Below are positions 1 through 8,419 of a stretch of DNA of 41,635 nt, piece after piece. Position 1 is the first letter of the stretch. Each line of letters opens with the position of its first letter. The notes below the pieces were generated by a model. It saw nothing but the letters and a program-made list of their open reading frames with translations. It had not been told where the DNA came from and made no database searches. A program made the translations under genes and the position numbers. Source of the DNA: Litchfieldia alkalitelluris (GTDB lineage Bacteria > Bacillota > Bacilli > Bacillales > Salisediminibacteriaceae); contig NZ_KZ119600.1 of the NCBI RefSeq assembly GCF_002153425.1, positions 4,475,795-4,517,429 of the forward strand, given 5' to 3'.

Positions 1-240
1 TGCTAATAAATTCAAATCTGTCGGTATTACCTTCTCTTATCGACAGTTTTGCTTCTAATAAATTCAAATCTGTCGGTATTACCTTGTCTTATCGACAGTT
101 TTGCTGCTAATAAATTCAAATCTGCCGGTATTACCTTGTCTTATCAACAGTTTTGTTGCTGAAAAATTCAAATCTGTCGTTATTACTTTGCTTCATGGAC
201 AGTTTTCCGCTCCAATACATTAAAACTGTCTTTAGAAAAC
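1..240. repeat. 52-bp hairpin tandem array A (about 4-5 units, cut by window edge)
   Basis: Four clear tandem units start with CTAATAAATTCAAAT-like sequence near 3, 55, 107 and 159, exactly 52 bp apart, and a decayed fifth starts near 210. Each unit carries an inverted repeat. In units 1 and 2 the arms CTGTCGGTA and TATCGACAG (9 bp with one G:T pair) flank an 11-nt loop. From TGTC to GACA is 27 bp and the linker to the next TGTC is 25 bp, the same geometry as the arrays at 24609 and 41186. Units 3 and 4 have arm mismatches and look decayed. No coding potential is apparent. The array probably extends left of the window. Confidence 0.85.
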
Positions 241-267
241 AGAAGCACTCGTTTTTACCAATTGAAG

Positions 268-381
268 AGGTGGTGGTGTTTCAATCTTAGGCATAAGAAG
301 GTAGTGTTTCAATCTTTAAGCATAAGGGTGTGGTTATTCAATTTCAGGGCATAAGGTTGAGGTTCTTCGAACGCTGGGCAT
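268..381. repeat. degenerate 29-bp tandem repeat
   Basis: About four imperfect copies of a unit resembling GTGTTTCAATCTTAGGCATAAG occur in succession, spaced 28-29 bp. The last copy is strongly diverged. They fill the space between array A and the mntP terminator. No function can be assigned. Confidence 0.6.
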
Positions 382-383
382 CA

Positions 384-412
384 TAAAAAAAAGAGAGCTT
401 CAACAGCCCCCC
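384..412 (-). terminator. intrinsic terminator of mntP
   Basis: Read on the minus strand, a G-rich arm ending GGGGGGCT, a short loop and AGCTCTCT form a stem with several G:U pairs, followed by a run of eight T. It lies about 50 nt downstream of the mntP stop codon. Confidence 0.6.
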
Positions 413-460
413 TCCGATTCACGCCCTGCCCCTATGAGATAACATTTCAGCCTACATCAA

Positions 461-1006
461 CTATGAAGCAAGCATGATTTTTATACCAAAAGCAATGAGG
501 ATTGCTCCCCCGAGCCACTCGCTGTATCCATGAAAGTAATGTCCCATTTTTCTTCCCAGGATCAGACCCATCCACGTAAAAATAGTGCTCATTACACCGA
601 AGCTAACTAATGTAACCCATGTTTTTGCACCAAGCATCCCTAGACTTAGGCCTGCAGAAAAACTGTCGAGACTTACACTAACAGCAAAAAGAATCAATCC
701 TAGACCTGATGTGCTTAGGATAGATGCCCGTTCCTCTTGAAAGGTCGATGCTATCATCTGTAAACCTATAAAGATCAACATGCCACCGCCTAGAACAAAT
801 GCGAATAAACCTATGTATTGAGATAATAGTTTACCTAAAACTAACCCAATTAGTGGCATCATCACGTGAAACCAGCCCACAGTTAGCCCGATTTTCGCAA
901 TGTGTTTATACCTTAATCCAATTAGCCCCATCCCTATTGAAATGGAGAAGGCATCCATGCTTAAAGCAAATGCCATAAACCCGATTGTAACTAATTCTCC
1001 GAACAC
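461..1006 (-). CDS. mntP: Manganese efflux pump MntP (YwlD)
   Basis: This is a 181-residue integral membrane protein of the MntP (DUF204) family, which exports Mn(II) and protects against manganese excess. The internal duplication typical of the family is visible: MDAFSISIGMG at residues 17-27 and LDSFSAGLSLG at 113-123, each with the conserved acidic residue (D18, D114) in a membrane segment. About six hydrophobic helices span the whole chain. Translation starts at GTG, with GAGGGG about six bases upstream. The position beside ywlC matches B. subtilis ywlD. I saw no yybP-ykoY manganese riboswitch in the upstream 140 bases. Family assignment is firm; substrate is by homology. Confidence 0.93.
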   Translation of the reverse strand: MFGELVTIGFMAFALSMDAFSISIGMGLIGLRYKHIAKIGLTVGWFHVMMPLIGLVLGKLLSQYIGLFAFVLGGGMLIFIGLQMIASTFQEERASILSTSGLGLILFAVSVSLDSFSAGLSLGMLGAKTWVTLVSFGVMSTIFTWMGLILGRKMGHYFHGYSEWLGGAILIAFGIKIMLAS

Positions 1007-1149
1007 GTAATCACCCCTCGGACTAGCTATTCTAATCTATGCAAGTCCAAAGGGGTTTATCTCTACTTTTTTTGCTACAGTGAAAATATGAATTTTGGGA
1101 TGAGGATCATTTCAATTGCAAAACACCACTCGATGTGCAAGTTCTATGT

Positions 1150-2202
1150 TTATTCTTTTATAACTTGTCCTCCTGCCGCTTTGCGCAGACGGTTCATGAT
1201 TGCAGAGCCAATTGCCGTTTCAGGAAAAACTTCACTGTATATAATATCTACATTGTTTTTGTCAAAAGCCCTTAATGATTCATATAACCTCTGGGCAACT
1301 GTGGATAAATCAGTCCTTTTTCCACAAACGACCTCTTGATGCGCCTCTAGAAAAAGGCCTCTATTATCTTCTGTTACCATGACACCTACTTTTTTACCCG
1401 CAGCTACCCCTTCTTCCACTTGGCGATGGAAAAAATCTACGCCCCCATCAACTAAAACAAGAGGAGCGCTCGGAGCATAATGTGTATATTTCATACCAGG
1501 TGATTTAGGAGTGAGGTCTTTTTCATAAAGGGCAGGATCCTCAGAAACTTGCCCAACTACCTCCTCTAGCTGTTCTTTCGTGACACCACCTGGCCTTAAA
1601 ATGATTACTTCTCCAGTTGAACAGTCTACAACTGTAGATTCCACACCCACGCCTGTTGGACCACCATCTATAATGAGGGGGATCCTTCCGTTCAAATCAT
1701 GATATACATGATCTGCAGTAGTAGGGCTTGGCTTTCCAGAAGTATTTGCACTAGGTGCTGCTAGGGGAATATCACTCGCTTTTATCAGGGCTAGGGCAAT
1801 AGGATGATCTGGCATTCGAACAGCAACTGTGGATAAGTTAGCCGTCACCCTTGGGGATAAATTCCCACTGTGCTCTAAAACAATTGTTAGGGGACCAGGC
1901 CAGAATGCTTCCATGAGCTTTTGAGCAGGTGATGGTATCTTTTCTACATATTTACTCAATTGCTCCATATTGGCAATATGTACAATTAACGGGTTATCCG
2001 AAGGCCTTCCTTTAGCTTCATATATTCTTTCAATTGCTTTATCTGAAAGTGCATTGCCACCTAATCCATATACTGTTTCAGTCGGAAATGCCACAACTTC
2101 ACCAGCTATTATACGTTTGGCAGCATGTTCTATTTCATCATTTTTAGATAAGTTTTCCACATCTTTTTCCACAGAAATAACTTCTGTCTTGTTATCATGC
2201 AT
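1150..2202 (-). CDS. ywlC: L-threonylcarbamoyladenylate synthase (TsaC/Sua5, YwlC)
   Basis: This is a 350-residue long-form Sua5 enzyme that makes threonylcarbamoyl-AMP from threonine, bicarbonate and ATP for the t6A37 modification of ANN-decoding tRNAs in the cytoplasm. The YrdC domain covers about residues 20-205 (KGRPSDNPL at 64-72, PSANTSGKPSPT at 150-161). The Sua5 linker motif SPGMKYTHYAP lies at 234-244, followed by the C-terminal Sua5 domain. The length fits Sua5 rather than the short TsaC. The ATG is preceded by AAGGGGGC with about six bases spacing. Two perfect DnaA boxes lie inside the reading frame (about 1300 and 1828), and two one-mismatch boxes lie near its 5' end. Confidence 0.95.
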   Translation of the reverse strand: MHDNKTEVISVEKDVENLSKNDEIEHAAKRIIAGEVVAFPTETVYGLGGNALSDKAIERIYEAKGRPSDNPLIVHIANMEQLSKYVEKIPSPAQKLMEAFWPGPLTIVLEHSGNLSPRVTANLSTVAVRMPDHPIALALIKASDIPLAAPSANTSGKPSPTTADHVYHDLNGRIPLIIDGGPTGVGVESTVVDCSTGEVIILRPGGVTKEQLEEVVGQVSEDPALYEKDLTPKSPGMKYTHYAPSAPLVLVDGGVDFFHRQVEEGVAAGKKVGVMVTEDNRGLFLEAHQEVVCGKRTDLSTVAQRLYESLRAFDKNNVDIIYSEVFPETAIGSAIMNRLRKAAGGQVIKE

Positions 2203-2259
2203 ATAAATGCCCCCTTGCTGCTATATATTTTGCTTTGGTGTTGGGAAAAAGTCAATGCT

Positions 2260-2333
2260 TGTGGAAAAAACTGTGGAAGAAAACCCACTTATCCACAAAA
2301 ATCAGTGGATAAGTGGGTTAATTCTGTTGATAA
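2260..2333. promoter_or_regulatory. DnaA-box cluster upstream of ywlC
   Basis: Five 9-mers resembling the DnaA box TTATNCACA lie within 74 bp. TTATCCACA at 2289-2297 on the plus strand is perfect. On the minus strand are TTATCCACT (2304-2312), TTATCAACA (2325-2333), TTTTCCACA (2260-2268) and the weaker TCTTCCACA (2272-2280). Flanking boxes inside ywlC include the perfect complement TGTGGATAA at 1300-1308 and 1828-1836, and TTTTCCACA at 1318-1326, 2153-2161 and 2165-2173. From memory, the ywlC region is one of the stable DnaA-binding sites of B. subtilis outside oriC, so a conserved titration or regulatory locus is inferred. Confidence 0.7.
2282..2319 (-). terminator. hairpin terminator after ywlB homologue, overlapping DnaA boxes
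   Basis: A perfect 15-bp inverted repeat has arms AACCCACTTATCCAC (2282-2296) and GTGGATAAGTGGGTT (2305-2319) around an 8-nt loop. On the minus strand it ends in GGGTTTTCTT. It could terminate transcription from the acetyltransferase gene before ywlC. Both arms also contain DnaA-box sequences, so the symmetry may instead be protein-binding. Confidence 0.55.
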
Positions 2334-2391
2334 CATTGTGTACTATTAAACTATAGTAAATTATATATCTGGATAAGTTGCCTCGGGTTTA

Positions 2392-2560
2392 GACTTATAA
2401 TCTCGTTTTTGACTTATAATCTCATTTAAACTTAGAATCATGCATAGACTTAGGATCTCGTTTAAACGTACGATCAGGTTTAGAATGATAATCTCGTTTA
2501 GATTTAGGATCTGGGTTAGATTTAGGTCCTGCTTTAGACTTAGGATTAGGTTTCAAAACT
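2392..2560. repeat. 18-bp tandem repeat, about nine copies
   Basis: A unit close to GACTTAGGATCTCGTTTA repeats with starts at 2392, 2411, 2429, 2447, 2465, 2483, 2501, 2519 and 2537. All steps are 18 bp except the first (19). Copies are imperfect. The array fills the gap between the acetyltransferase stop codon and the DnaA-box cluster. No reading frame with a ribosome binding site uses it. Confidence 0.8.
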
Positions 2561-2568
2561 AGGTCCAT

Positions 2569-3006
2569 TTAGGACTTCATAAATACTGGAAGACCTTTTG
2601 ATAGATGTTTCTGAACGTCCTCCAATGAAGTGAGTTCTCCTGGCAAATGATCCGCTGGAGTTTTCGCAAATCCTAAAGGCTGTAAAAAAGTCCCCTCTCC
2701 TGCAGCCAGTAAGTAAATATTTGATAATCCTTCTTCTAAGGCGTAATGGATCGTTGCCTCTAAAAATTCTAATATGAATAAGGAATTTACTTTATCAGAG
2801 TCAATAATTAGTGTCCTTAATAAGCCTGTATCATCTGTAACCTTTTGAATTCTAATAACAGAAACAAAGTCTCCTTGCTCGTTTTCAGCTATTAAAAATG
2901 ATGACCATTCAACTGTGGCAGGTAGCTTTCCGACTCCAGTTTTCGCAATAAAATGTTGTATTGGTAATGTATCTTCTTCTGACGCTTTACGTACGATAAA
3001 ACTCAT
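2569..3006 (-). CDS. ywlB: GNAT-family N-acetyltransferase, YwlB-like
   Basis: This 145-residue protein has the size and position of B. subtilis YwlB (between spoIIR and ywlC), annotated as a putative N-acetyltransferase related to the ArgA acetyltransferase domain. The opening MSFIVRKASEEDTLPIQHFI is a typical GNAT first strand and helix. A central strand with DSDKVNSLFILEFLEA is followed by the region SNIYLLAAGEGTFLQPLGF, matching the late GNAT strand and helix with a C-terminal F-x-x-LGF. Substrate unknown. A GTG three codons upstream overlaps the ribosome binding site AAAGGG, so the ATG at 3006 is the better start. Confidence 0.72.
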   Translation of the reverse strand: MSFIVRKASEEDTLPIQHFIAKTGVGKLPATVEWSSFLIAENEQGDFVSVIRIQKVTDDTGLLRTLIIDSDKVNSLFILEFLEATIHYALEEGLSNIYLLAAGEGTFLQPLGFAKTPADHLPGELTSLEDVQKHLSKGLPVFMKS

Positions 3007-3100
3007 TGCCCCCACCCTTTCTAGTAATTAAATAGGCTTTAATCTATTACTATGCGTTAGTAGGAGCAATATGACTAGAAAACTAGAAAATTCTATTATA

Positions 3101-3712
3101 TTAAGCTTTAAATCTATCAACAATACTAGTAAAAATCTCTACTATAAAGAAAGACACTTCCACTTCCTCTTCATTCTCCTCTTCCTTAGGAGTTTCGTCT
3201 GCTTCATGGGCCACTGCGTCACCATTGGAGAAGTCTAAGAAACATAATGGTGGAAATAAAACACACCACCAATTGTCACCTTGTCCGTCCCCCAACTCAA
3301 TAAGTACAGCCTCGTAGTCACCAGCAGGGTAAAGACGATCCCCATATAGTTTTGTTGGAAATGAAGTTTCCGTTAATGAAACGTTATAACTCTCATCATT
3401 ACCAACCTTCTCTAATTCTTCCCCTACAATGCTATTCAAATCATCTATGTTTTCACCAATGATATCCCGTGCATCATCAACATCATCCAATAGTTCAACC
3501 CACTCTGTAATTTGTGCATTCACTGCATTTCGGATATTGTGTTTTACTTGTTGGTCGATTGGTGAATTGCTATTTGCTAAGATTCGTAGTCTGATAGATT
3601 CTTCGGGTATAAGAATTTCATCAGCCTGAACCGGTTTTAATAGATTTGCTTCCCAAGATAATAATAATACGGATAAGGACAAAAATATGTAAATATGAAT
3701 TCGCTGCTTCAT
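3101..3712 (-). CDS. spoIIR: Stage II sporulation protein R (SpoIIR)
   Basis: This is a 203-residue secreted signalling protein made in the forespore. In B. subtilis it crosses the septum and triggers the SpoIIGA protease to process pro-sigmaE in the mother cell. Visible features are an N-terminal hydrophobic signal segment (about residues 4-20), the SpoIIR signature IRLRILANSNSPIDQQVKH and the C-terminal block YPAGDYEAVLIELGDGQGDN followed by WWCVLFPPLCFLDF. The acidic C-terminal tail (EEENEEEVEV) is variable in the family. GTG at 3721 overlaps the Shine-Dalgarno, whereas AAGGTG stands six bases before ATG at 3712, so that start is preferred. I could not find a convincing sigmaF promoter. 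Confidence 0.92.
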   Translation of the reverse strand: MKQRIHIYIFLSLSVLLLSWEANLLKPVQADEILIPEESIRLRILANSNSPIDQQVKHNIRNAVNAQITEWVELLDDVDDARDIIGENIDDLNSIVGEELEKVGNDESYNVSLTETSFPTKLYGDRLYPAGDYEAVLIELGDGQGDNWWCVLFPPLCFLDFSNGDAVAHEADETPKEEENEEEVEVSFFIVEIFTSIVDRFKA

Positions 3713-3825
3713 GCGAGACACCTTCCCTTCGTAGTACTCATTGTTAGCACTACTTAGGGAAGATAAACATAGAATCGAACGACAAGTTATGACAGAAGCA
3801 TTAATAGATTTTGTCTAATTCCTTC

Positions 3826-4317
3826 TTATTCCGTAACCAAACCCTTTTCTTCCGCCCTTTTTGTTAAGAAAACTCTTATGAGGTTCCCCACAATAAGTCC
3901 AGGTATCAAGCTTAGAATCGGTAAGAAAACGGGACCAAATAAAATACCAAATATCTCAAAGGTTGTGGAATACATTAAACCGACTGTCACAGTATAAGCA
4001 CAACATGCTAATGGTACATAAGAATATGGTCCAAGATTCCCCCTATTTTCGTCTCGATAGGCATCCCATAACCCATACATGTATAAACACGGATAAAACA
4101 TTAGCCATTGAAAATCAATAATCTCAATCGTCTCTTGAATACGCCAGTTGAAGGATAACATGATAGCTAAATTAAAGTTACTCATTACATTTATCAAAAC
4201 TTCGGCAACCATCAAGATAAAACCTTTAAAATGCTTTTTATTTATAAATTGGCCAAAACCTGGCAAAGCGATACTCCAGAGGAGCGCTTCATATTTTTTT
4301 CTTTGTCTTTTTACCAT
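3826..4317 (-). CDS. Uncharacterised multi-pass membrane protein
   Basis: This 163-residue protein has about four hydrophobic segments (near residues 12-28, 33-55, 68-85, 102-150). The start KYEALLWSIALPGFGQFINK, then KHFKGFILMVAEVLIN, resembles the PGxGQxYxGxxxKGF pattern of TM2-like small membrane domains, but I cannot assign it to a named family with confidence. ATG is preceded by AAGGGG with seven bases spacing. It lies between prmC and spoIIR. In B. subtilis an uncharacterised gene (ywkF, from memory) is in a similar place; orthology was not tested. Function unknown. Confidence 0.75.
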   Translation of the reverse strand: MVKRQRKKYEALLWSIALPGFGQFINKKHFKGFILMVAEVLINVMSNFNLAIMLSFNWRIQETIEIIDFQWLMFYPCLYMYGLWDAYRDENRGNLGPYSYVPLACCAYTVTVGLMYSTTFEIFGILFGPVFLPILSLIPGLIVGNLIRVFLTKRAEEKGLVTE

Positions 4318-4598
4318 AGGAAATCCCCTTATGTAATTAGTAGGCTGAATTTTTATGATATGGAAATATATGATAATTATTTATCGTAAAATGGTTGTTC
4401 ACAAAATGTACACATTTAAGTTAATGTCTGTAACACCTATTATGTTGTTTACTGCATAATGTTATAACCTAAAACTTTAATGTAACATACCCTTTTTTTG
4501 GGTATAGTTGGAATAATAAATTGGCATATTAAATGAAGATAAGAAAAGCAAAGATATTCGAACGTTACATATATGAAACAAAATGACAGGAGGCTAAT

Positions 4599-4757
4599 AT
4601 GTTTAATTTTAGATTTAGTGGTGTAAAAAAAATGCTCTTAACAAGCACTATTTTATCAAGCGTTTTTAGTATGTTTATTATCATTTTCACTTTCTTCCAT
4701 CATTTTAAAATAAAAAAAATGATATCGAACTCGATATCACTTAAGAAGAATATTTAA
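4599..4757 (+). CDS. Possible small single-pass membrane protein (52 aa)
   Basis: An open frame of 52 codons begins MFNFRFSGVKKMLLTSTILS and contains one hydrophobic helix (about residues 12-35, SSVFSMFIIIFTFF) ending in the basic stretch HHFKIKK. A perfect AGGAGG sits five bases before the ATG, the strongest argument for translation. It is on the strand opposite to its neighbours, in a 505-bp gap that is otherwise AT-rich. Its last codons overlap the minus-strand terminator of prmC. No homologue is recognised, and it could be chance. From 4318 to 4598 I see nothing else except AT-rich sequence that may hold promoters for both strands. Confidence 0.45.
   Translation: MFNFRFSGVKKMLLTSTILSSVFSMFIIIFTFFHHFKIKKMISNSISLKKNI
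4712..4739 (-). terminator. intrinsic terminator of the prfA-prmC operon
   Basis: On the minus strand TGATATCGA and TCGATATCA form a 9-bp stem (4720-4728 with 4731-4739), followed by a run of eight T. It lies about 85 nt downstream of the prmC stop codon. Confidence 0.75.
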
Positions 4758-4822
4758 TGAAATCATGAAATTTTGAGAGCGGTTCTACATTTCAAGCATG
4801 AAATGAAATAGTGATGACTTGT

Positions 4823-5704
4823 TCACGATACTGTCCCTATCACTATCCGCTCTTTCCCGTTAATATCATTGATGATATCAACTGATGCTGACGGGAATTC
4901 CTCTACTATAAGAGTCTTTACAGCTTCCCCTTGACCATGTCCAATTTCAAAGGCAATGATGCCTGGTTTTATCAGAACAGATGGAATTTGTTTCACTAGT
5001 CGACGATAAATCCCTAAACCATCTTCTCCAGCAAACAATGCTAAGTGCGGTTCATGCTCAACAACGTTCCCTTTCATCACTGCTCGATCCCCTTCAGGAA
5101 TATATGGCGGATTGGATACTACAACACTCACTTTTTCCCCTAAGGAGATGAAAGGGCTTAATAAATCTCCCTCCAAGAAAGTAATAGTAGCCCCTAATCG
5201 ATTTGCGTTCTGGGAAGCTAAATGTAGTGCATCTCCCGAGATATCGATTGCTGTAACTTCTGCGTTCGATAACTCTAATGCTAGCGTGATGGCGATAACC
5301 CCACTCCCCGTACCTACATCAACGATCGCCACTTTATCACTATCTATAAGAGGAAGGCTTCTGATCATATCTAAAACGACCTCTATGAGTTCTTCTGTTT
5401 CTGGACGAGGAATTAAAACATCCTTATTCACATGGAATTCTCGTCCATAAAATACTTCTTCACCCGTTATATACTGCACTGGAATCCCTGACGCCGCTTT
5501 TTCCACGTCCTCTTGAAACTTCATCTGAATTTGCTCAGATAAAGTGGTATGGTATTCTGTCAACATCTGCGTACGCGACCAGCCAGTATGATGTTGTAGG
5601 AGCCGTTCGCCAATGGTTTCTTCGTAATCATGTTTTTGTAAAAAAGAAGAAGCCCAACGTAGGGCCTCATACACTTTCAACGATTCTCTCTCTTCCATAG
5701 ACAT
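4823..5704 (-). CDS. prmC: Release factor glutamine methyltransferase PrmC (HemK)
   Basis: This 293-residue SAM-dependent enzyme methylates the glutamine of the GGQ motif in release factors, raising termination efficiency. The N-terminal helical domain (about 1-90) is followed by the Rossmann methyltransferase domain with DVGTGSGVI (129-137) and the catalytic NPPY (198-201). It starts three bases after the prfA stop codon, and its Shine-Dalgarno (GGGGAG) lies inside the end of prfA. The two are therefore an operon and probably translationally coupled, enzyme with substrate. Confidence 0.96.
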   Translation of the reverse strand: MSMEERESLKVYEALRWASSFLQKHDYEETIGERLLQHHTGWSRTQMLTEYHTTLSEQIQMKFQEDVEKAASGIPVQYITGEEVFYGREFHVNKDVLIPRPETEELIEVVLDMIRSLPLIDSDKVAIVDVGTGSGVIAITLALELSNAEVTAIDISGDALHLASQNANRLGATITFLEGDLLSPFISLGEKVSVVVSNPPYIPEGDRAVMKGNVVEHEPHLALFAGEDGLGIYRRLVKQIPSVLIKPGIIAFEIGHGQGEAVKTLIVEEFPSASVDIINDINGKERIVIGTVS

Positions 5705-5707
5705 AAG

Positions 5708-6778
5708 TTACTCCCCAGCTTCTTCCATGGCACGTGACTGTTCTTCCACAATCAAGGCCTCGATAATCTCATCTAGGTTACCTTGAAGAATTTGATCAAG
5801 TTTCTGAATTGTTAAGCCGATACGGTGATCTGTCACTCGGCTCTGTGGGAAGTTATAAGTACGGATTCTCTCAGAACGATCCCCAGTACCTACAGCAGAT
5901 TTACGGTTTTGGGCATACTCTGCTTCTGCCTCTTTGCGGAATTTATCATAAACCCTTGCCCGTAAAACCTTCATCGCTTTTTCCTTATTCTTGATCTGTG
6001 ATTTCTCATCTTGACATGACACGACTACTCCAGTTGGAAGGTGAGTTAAACGAACAGCAGACATCGTTGTATTTACACTTTGTCCCCCAGGACCACTTGA
6101 TGCGAAGGTATCTACGCGAATGTCCTTCTCATTAATGTCCACTTCAACTTCTTCCGCCTCTGGAAGCACTGCAACCGTAGCAGTTGACGTATGAATACGG
6201 CCACCTGACTCTGTTGTTGGGACACGTTGTACACGATGGGCACCATTCTCATATTTCATTTTTGAGAAAGCACCTTTTCCGTTTATCATAAAAATAATTT
6301 CTTTAAATCCACCAATATCATTTTCACTTGCTTCAATAACTTCTGGTTTCCACCCTTGCGCTTCTGCATAACGGGAATACATGCGGAATAAGTCCCCTGC
6401 AAATAGGGCTGCCTCGTCTCCCCCAGCTGCTCCACGGATTTCAACGATAACGTTTTTATCGTCATTAGGATCTTTAGGAAGTAATAAAATTCGAAGTTTT
6501 TCTTCTAGTGGCGGCAGTTGTTCTCCTAACTCCTCCACCTCCATCTTGACCATTTCACGCATTTCATCATCAAGATTTTCCTTCAGCATCCCTTTTGCTT
6601 CATCATACTGTTCCTTCAGTTCTTTATAATTTCGATACGTCGTTACTGTTTCTTCTATGTCTGACTGCTCTTTTGAATAATCCCTTAGTTTCTTCGTATC
6701 ACTGATGACATCAGGGTCCATTAACAGTTCGTTCAGTCTTTCATAACGTTCTTCTACAGCTTGTAACCGATCAAACAC
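5708..6778 (-). CDS. prfA: Peptide chain release factor 1
   Basis: This 356-residue class I release factor recognises UAA and UAG and triggers peptidyl-tRNA hydrolysis on the ribosome. The P-x-T codon-recognition tripeptide (PTT, residues 187-189, in [10 protein letters not shown]) marks RF1 rather than RF2. The GGQ hydrolysis motif lies at 231-233 ([11 protein letters not shown]). It has the usual family length. GTG start with GAGGTG seven bases upstream. First gene of the prfA-prmC pair. Confidence 0.97.
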   Translation of the reverse strand: MFDRLQAVEERYERLNELLMDPDVISDTKKLRDYSKEQSDIEETVTTYRNYKELKEQYDEAKGMLKENLDDEMREMVKMEVEELGEQLPPLEEKLRILLLPKDPNDDKNVIVEIRGAAGGDEAALFAGDLFRMYSRYAEAQGWKPEVIEASENDIGGFKEIIFMINGKGAFSKMKYENGAHRVQRVPTTESGGRIHTSTATVAVLPEAEEVEVDINEKDIRVDTFASSGPGGQSVNTTMSAVRLTHLPTGVVVSCQDEKSQIKNKEKAMKVLRARVYDKFRKEAEAEYAQNRKSAVGTGDRSERIRTYNFPQSRVTDHRIGLTIQKLDQILQGNLDEIIEALIVEEQSRAMEEAGE

Positions 6779-7065
6779 GATTCTTCACCTCAATTTAATA
6801 TCGCATCGCTTACCAGTTTTGGCTCTGCTTGCGAAAGTTCCATTCCTTATTATAGTATAGGGAGTTCTATTTGTAAAAACTGTGTTACATTAATTTTTCA
6901 CAATCCGTTTACTTAATAAACATGCATCCATTAGATTGTAACGACTAAATACTGTCCCCCTATTTCTAGAAATGCTTACGTCATTATAAGTGTGATGGTT
7001 TTTTCCGCCATGAACAGGGAATAGTGTATACCAATACGTCTTTTTTTAACAGAAAGGGGTTTGCA

Positions 7066-8400
7066 ATGAAAGTTGTAATCATTGGCGGTGACGCAGCAGG
7101 TATGAGTGCCGCAATGCAAATAGTACGGAACAATAAAAACGCCCATGTCACTGTCCTTGAAAAAGGTAGTTATTATTCCTATGCCCAGTGTGGGCTACCT
7201 TATTTTATTGGTGGTTTAGTAGAGGAAACAGATCAGTTAATTGCTCGGAGTAGGGAAACATTTCAGGATAAATACGGTATTGACGCCAGAGTAAAGCATG
7301 AAGTGACAGCCCTTGATATAGAGAACAAAACTGTTAAGGGAGTAAATCATGATACTGGTAAACCTTTTGAAGTTTCCTATGATAAACTTCTGGTTGCAAC
7401 AGGAGCATCACCCATTGTTCCTCCATTTGAGGGACGAGATCTTGATGGCGTTCATGTCCTAAAAACCATTCCAGACGCTGAAAATATCGTCGGCGACATG
7501 AAAGAGGATGTCTTAAATGTCACTGTTATTGGCGCAGGTTATATTGGCCTTGAGGTAGCTGAAAACCTTGTCCTTCAAGGACGCAAAGTAAGATTAATTG
7601 ATTTAAATGAACGTCTTGGTGCGGTCTTTGACCCAGAAATTAGTGACCATTTACAAGAAGAAGCTACTAGAAATGGCGTGGAAACGGTACTTGGGGAAAA
7701 AGTGAAACGTTTCGAGGATAATGGTGATGGTCGTGTGAAACAAGTAGTAACTGACAAGGGCTCTTATTTATCTGATATGGTCATTATAGCCGTTGGAGTG
7801 AGGCCTAATACGAGTTTTGCAAAGGAAGCAGGTATTCAGCTTCACCACAGCGGTGCTATTGAAGTGAATTCGTACATGGAAACGAATGTGGATGATATTT
7901 ATGCAGCAGGTGACTGTGCTGTTCAATATCACAGGATGAAGGAAAAAAATGATTATATCCCACTCGGTACACATGCAAATAAACAGGGGCGTATTGCAGG
8001 GAGTAATATTGCCGGTTTACGAAAGACGTTTCAAGGTGTTGTGGGGACTTCCATCCTGCAATTTTTTGACCTATCTGTTGGCATAACAGGTTTGTCGTCA
8101 GGAGCGGCGGAGGAACTCGGTTTTGATTATGAGCCACTTCTATTTGAGAGTCGTAATCACGCTGGATATTATCCTGGAAGTGAAAAAATGATGATAAAAC
8201 TTTTGCGTAATAAGGAAAATGACCAGTTGTTAGGTGTTCAAATCATCGGAAAAGCTGGTGTTGATAAGAGGGTTGACGTAGCTGCTACAGCCTTGTATCA
8301 CCACATGACCATATCAGATTTGGAAAACCTCGATTTGAGCTATGCTCCGCCTTTCAATGGCGTCTGGGATCCTTTGCAGCAAGCAGCTAGAAGATTTTAA
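7066..8400 (+). CDS. cdr: CoA-disulfide reductase-like FAD/NAD(P) oxidoreductase
   Basis: This is a 444-residue flavoprotein of the single-cysteine disulfide reductase group (CoA-disulfide reductase, NADH oxidase, persulfide reductase). FAD is bound at GGDAAGMSAA (7-16) and DIYAAGDCA (277-285), and NAD(P)H at VIGAGYIGLEVAE (154-166). The only active-site cysteine is C42 in YSYAQCGLPYFIGG, with no CxxxxC pair and no rhodanese tail. A C-terminal dimerisation domain is present. The start is the ATG after GAAAGGGG; an in-frame upstream ATG lacks a ribosome binding site. In bacilli that lack glutathione the likely role is keeping CoA reduced, but NAD(P)H oxidase or polysulfide activity cannot be excluded. 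Confidence 0.85.
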   Translation: MKVVIIGGDAAGMSAAMQIVRNNKNAHVTVLEKGSYYSYAQCGLPYFIGGLVEETDQLIARSRETFQDKYGIDARVKHEVTALDIENKTVKGVNHDTGKPFEVSYDKLLVATGASPIVPPFEGRDLDGVHVLKTIPDAENIVGDMKEDVLNVTVIGAGYIGLEVAENLVLQGRKVRLIDLNERLGAVFDPEISDHLQEEATRNGVETVLGEKVKRFEDNGDGRVKQVVTDKGSYLSDMVIIAVGVRPNTSFAKEAGIQLHHSGAIEVNSYMETNVDDIYAAGDCAVQYHRMKEKNDYIPLGTHANKQGRIAGSNIAGLRKTFQGVVGTSILQFFDLSVGITGLSSGAAEELGFDYEPLLFESRNHAGYYPGSEKMMIKLLRNKENDQLLGVQIIGKAGVDKRVDVAATALYHHMTISDLENLDLSYAPPFNGVWDPLQQAARRF

Positions 8401-8419
8401 GTTGGAGTATAAAGAAATT

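Noticed and set aside
1007-1149. Manganese (yybP-ykoY) riboswitch before mntP
   Set aside because: The spacer is only about 140 bases and shows just a short GGACT...AGTCC inverted repeat, without the conserved riboswitch core.
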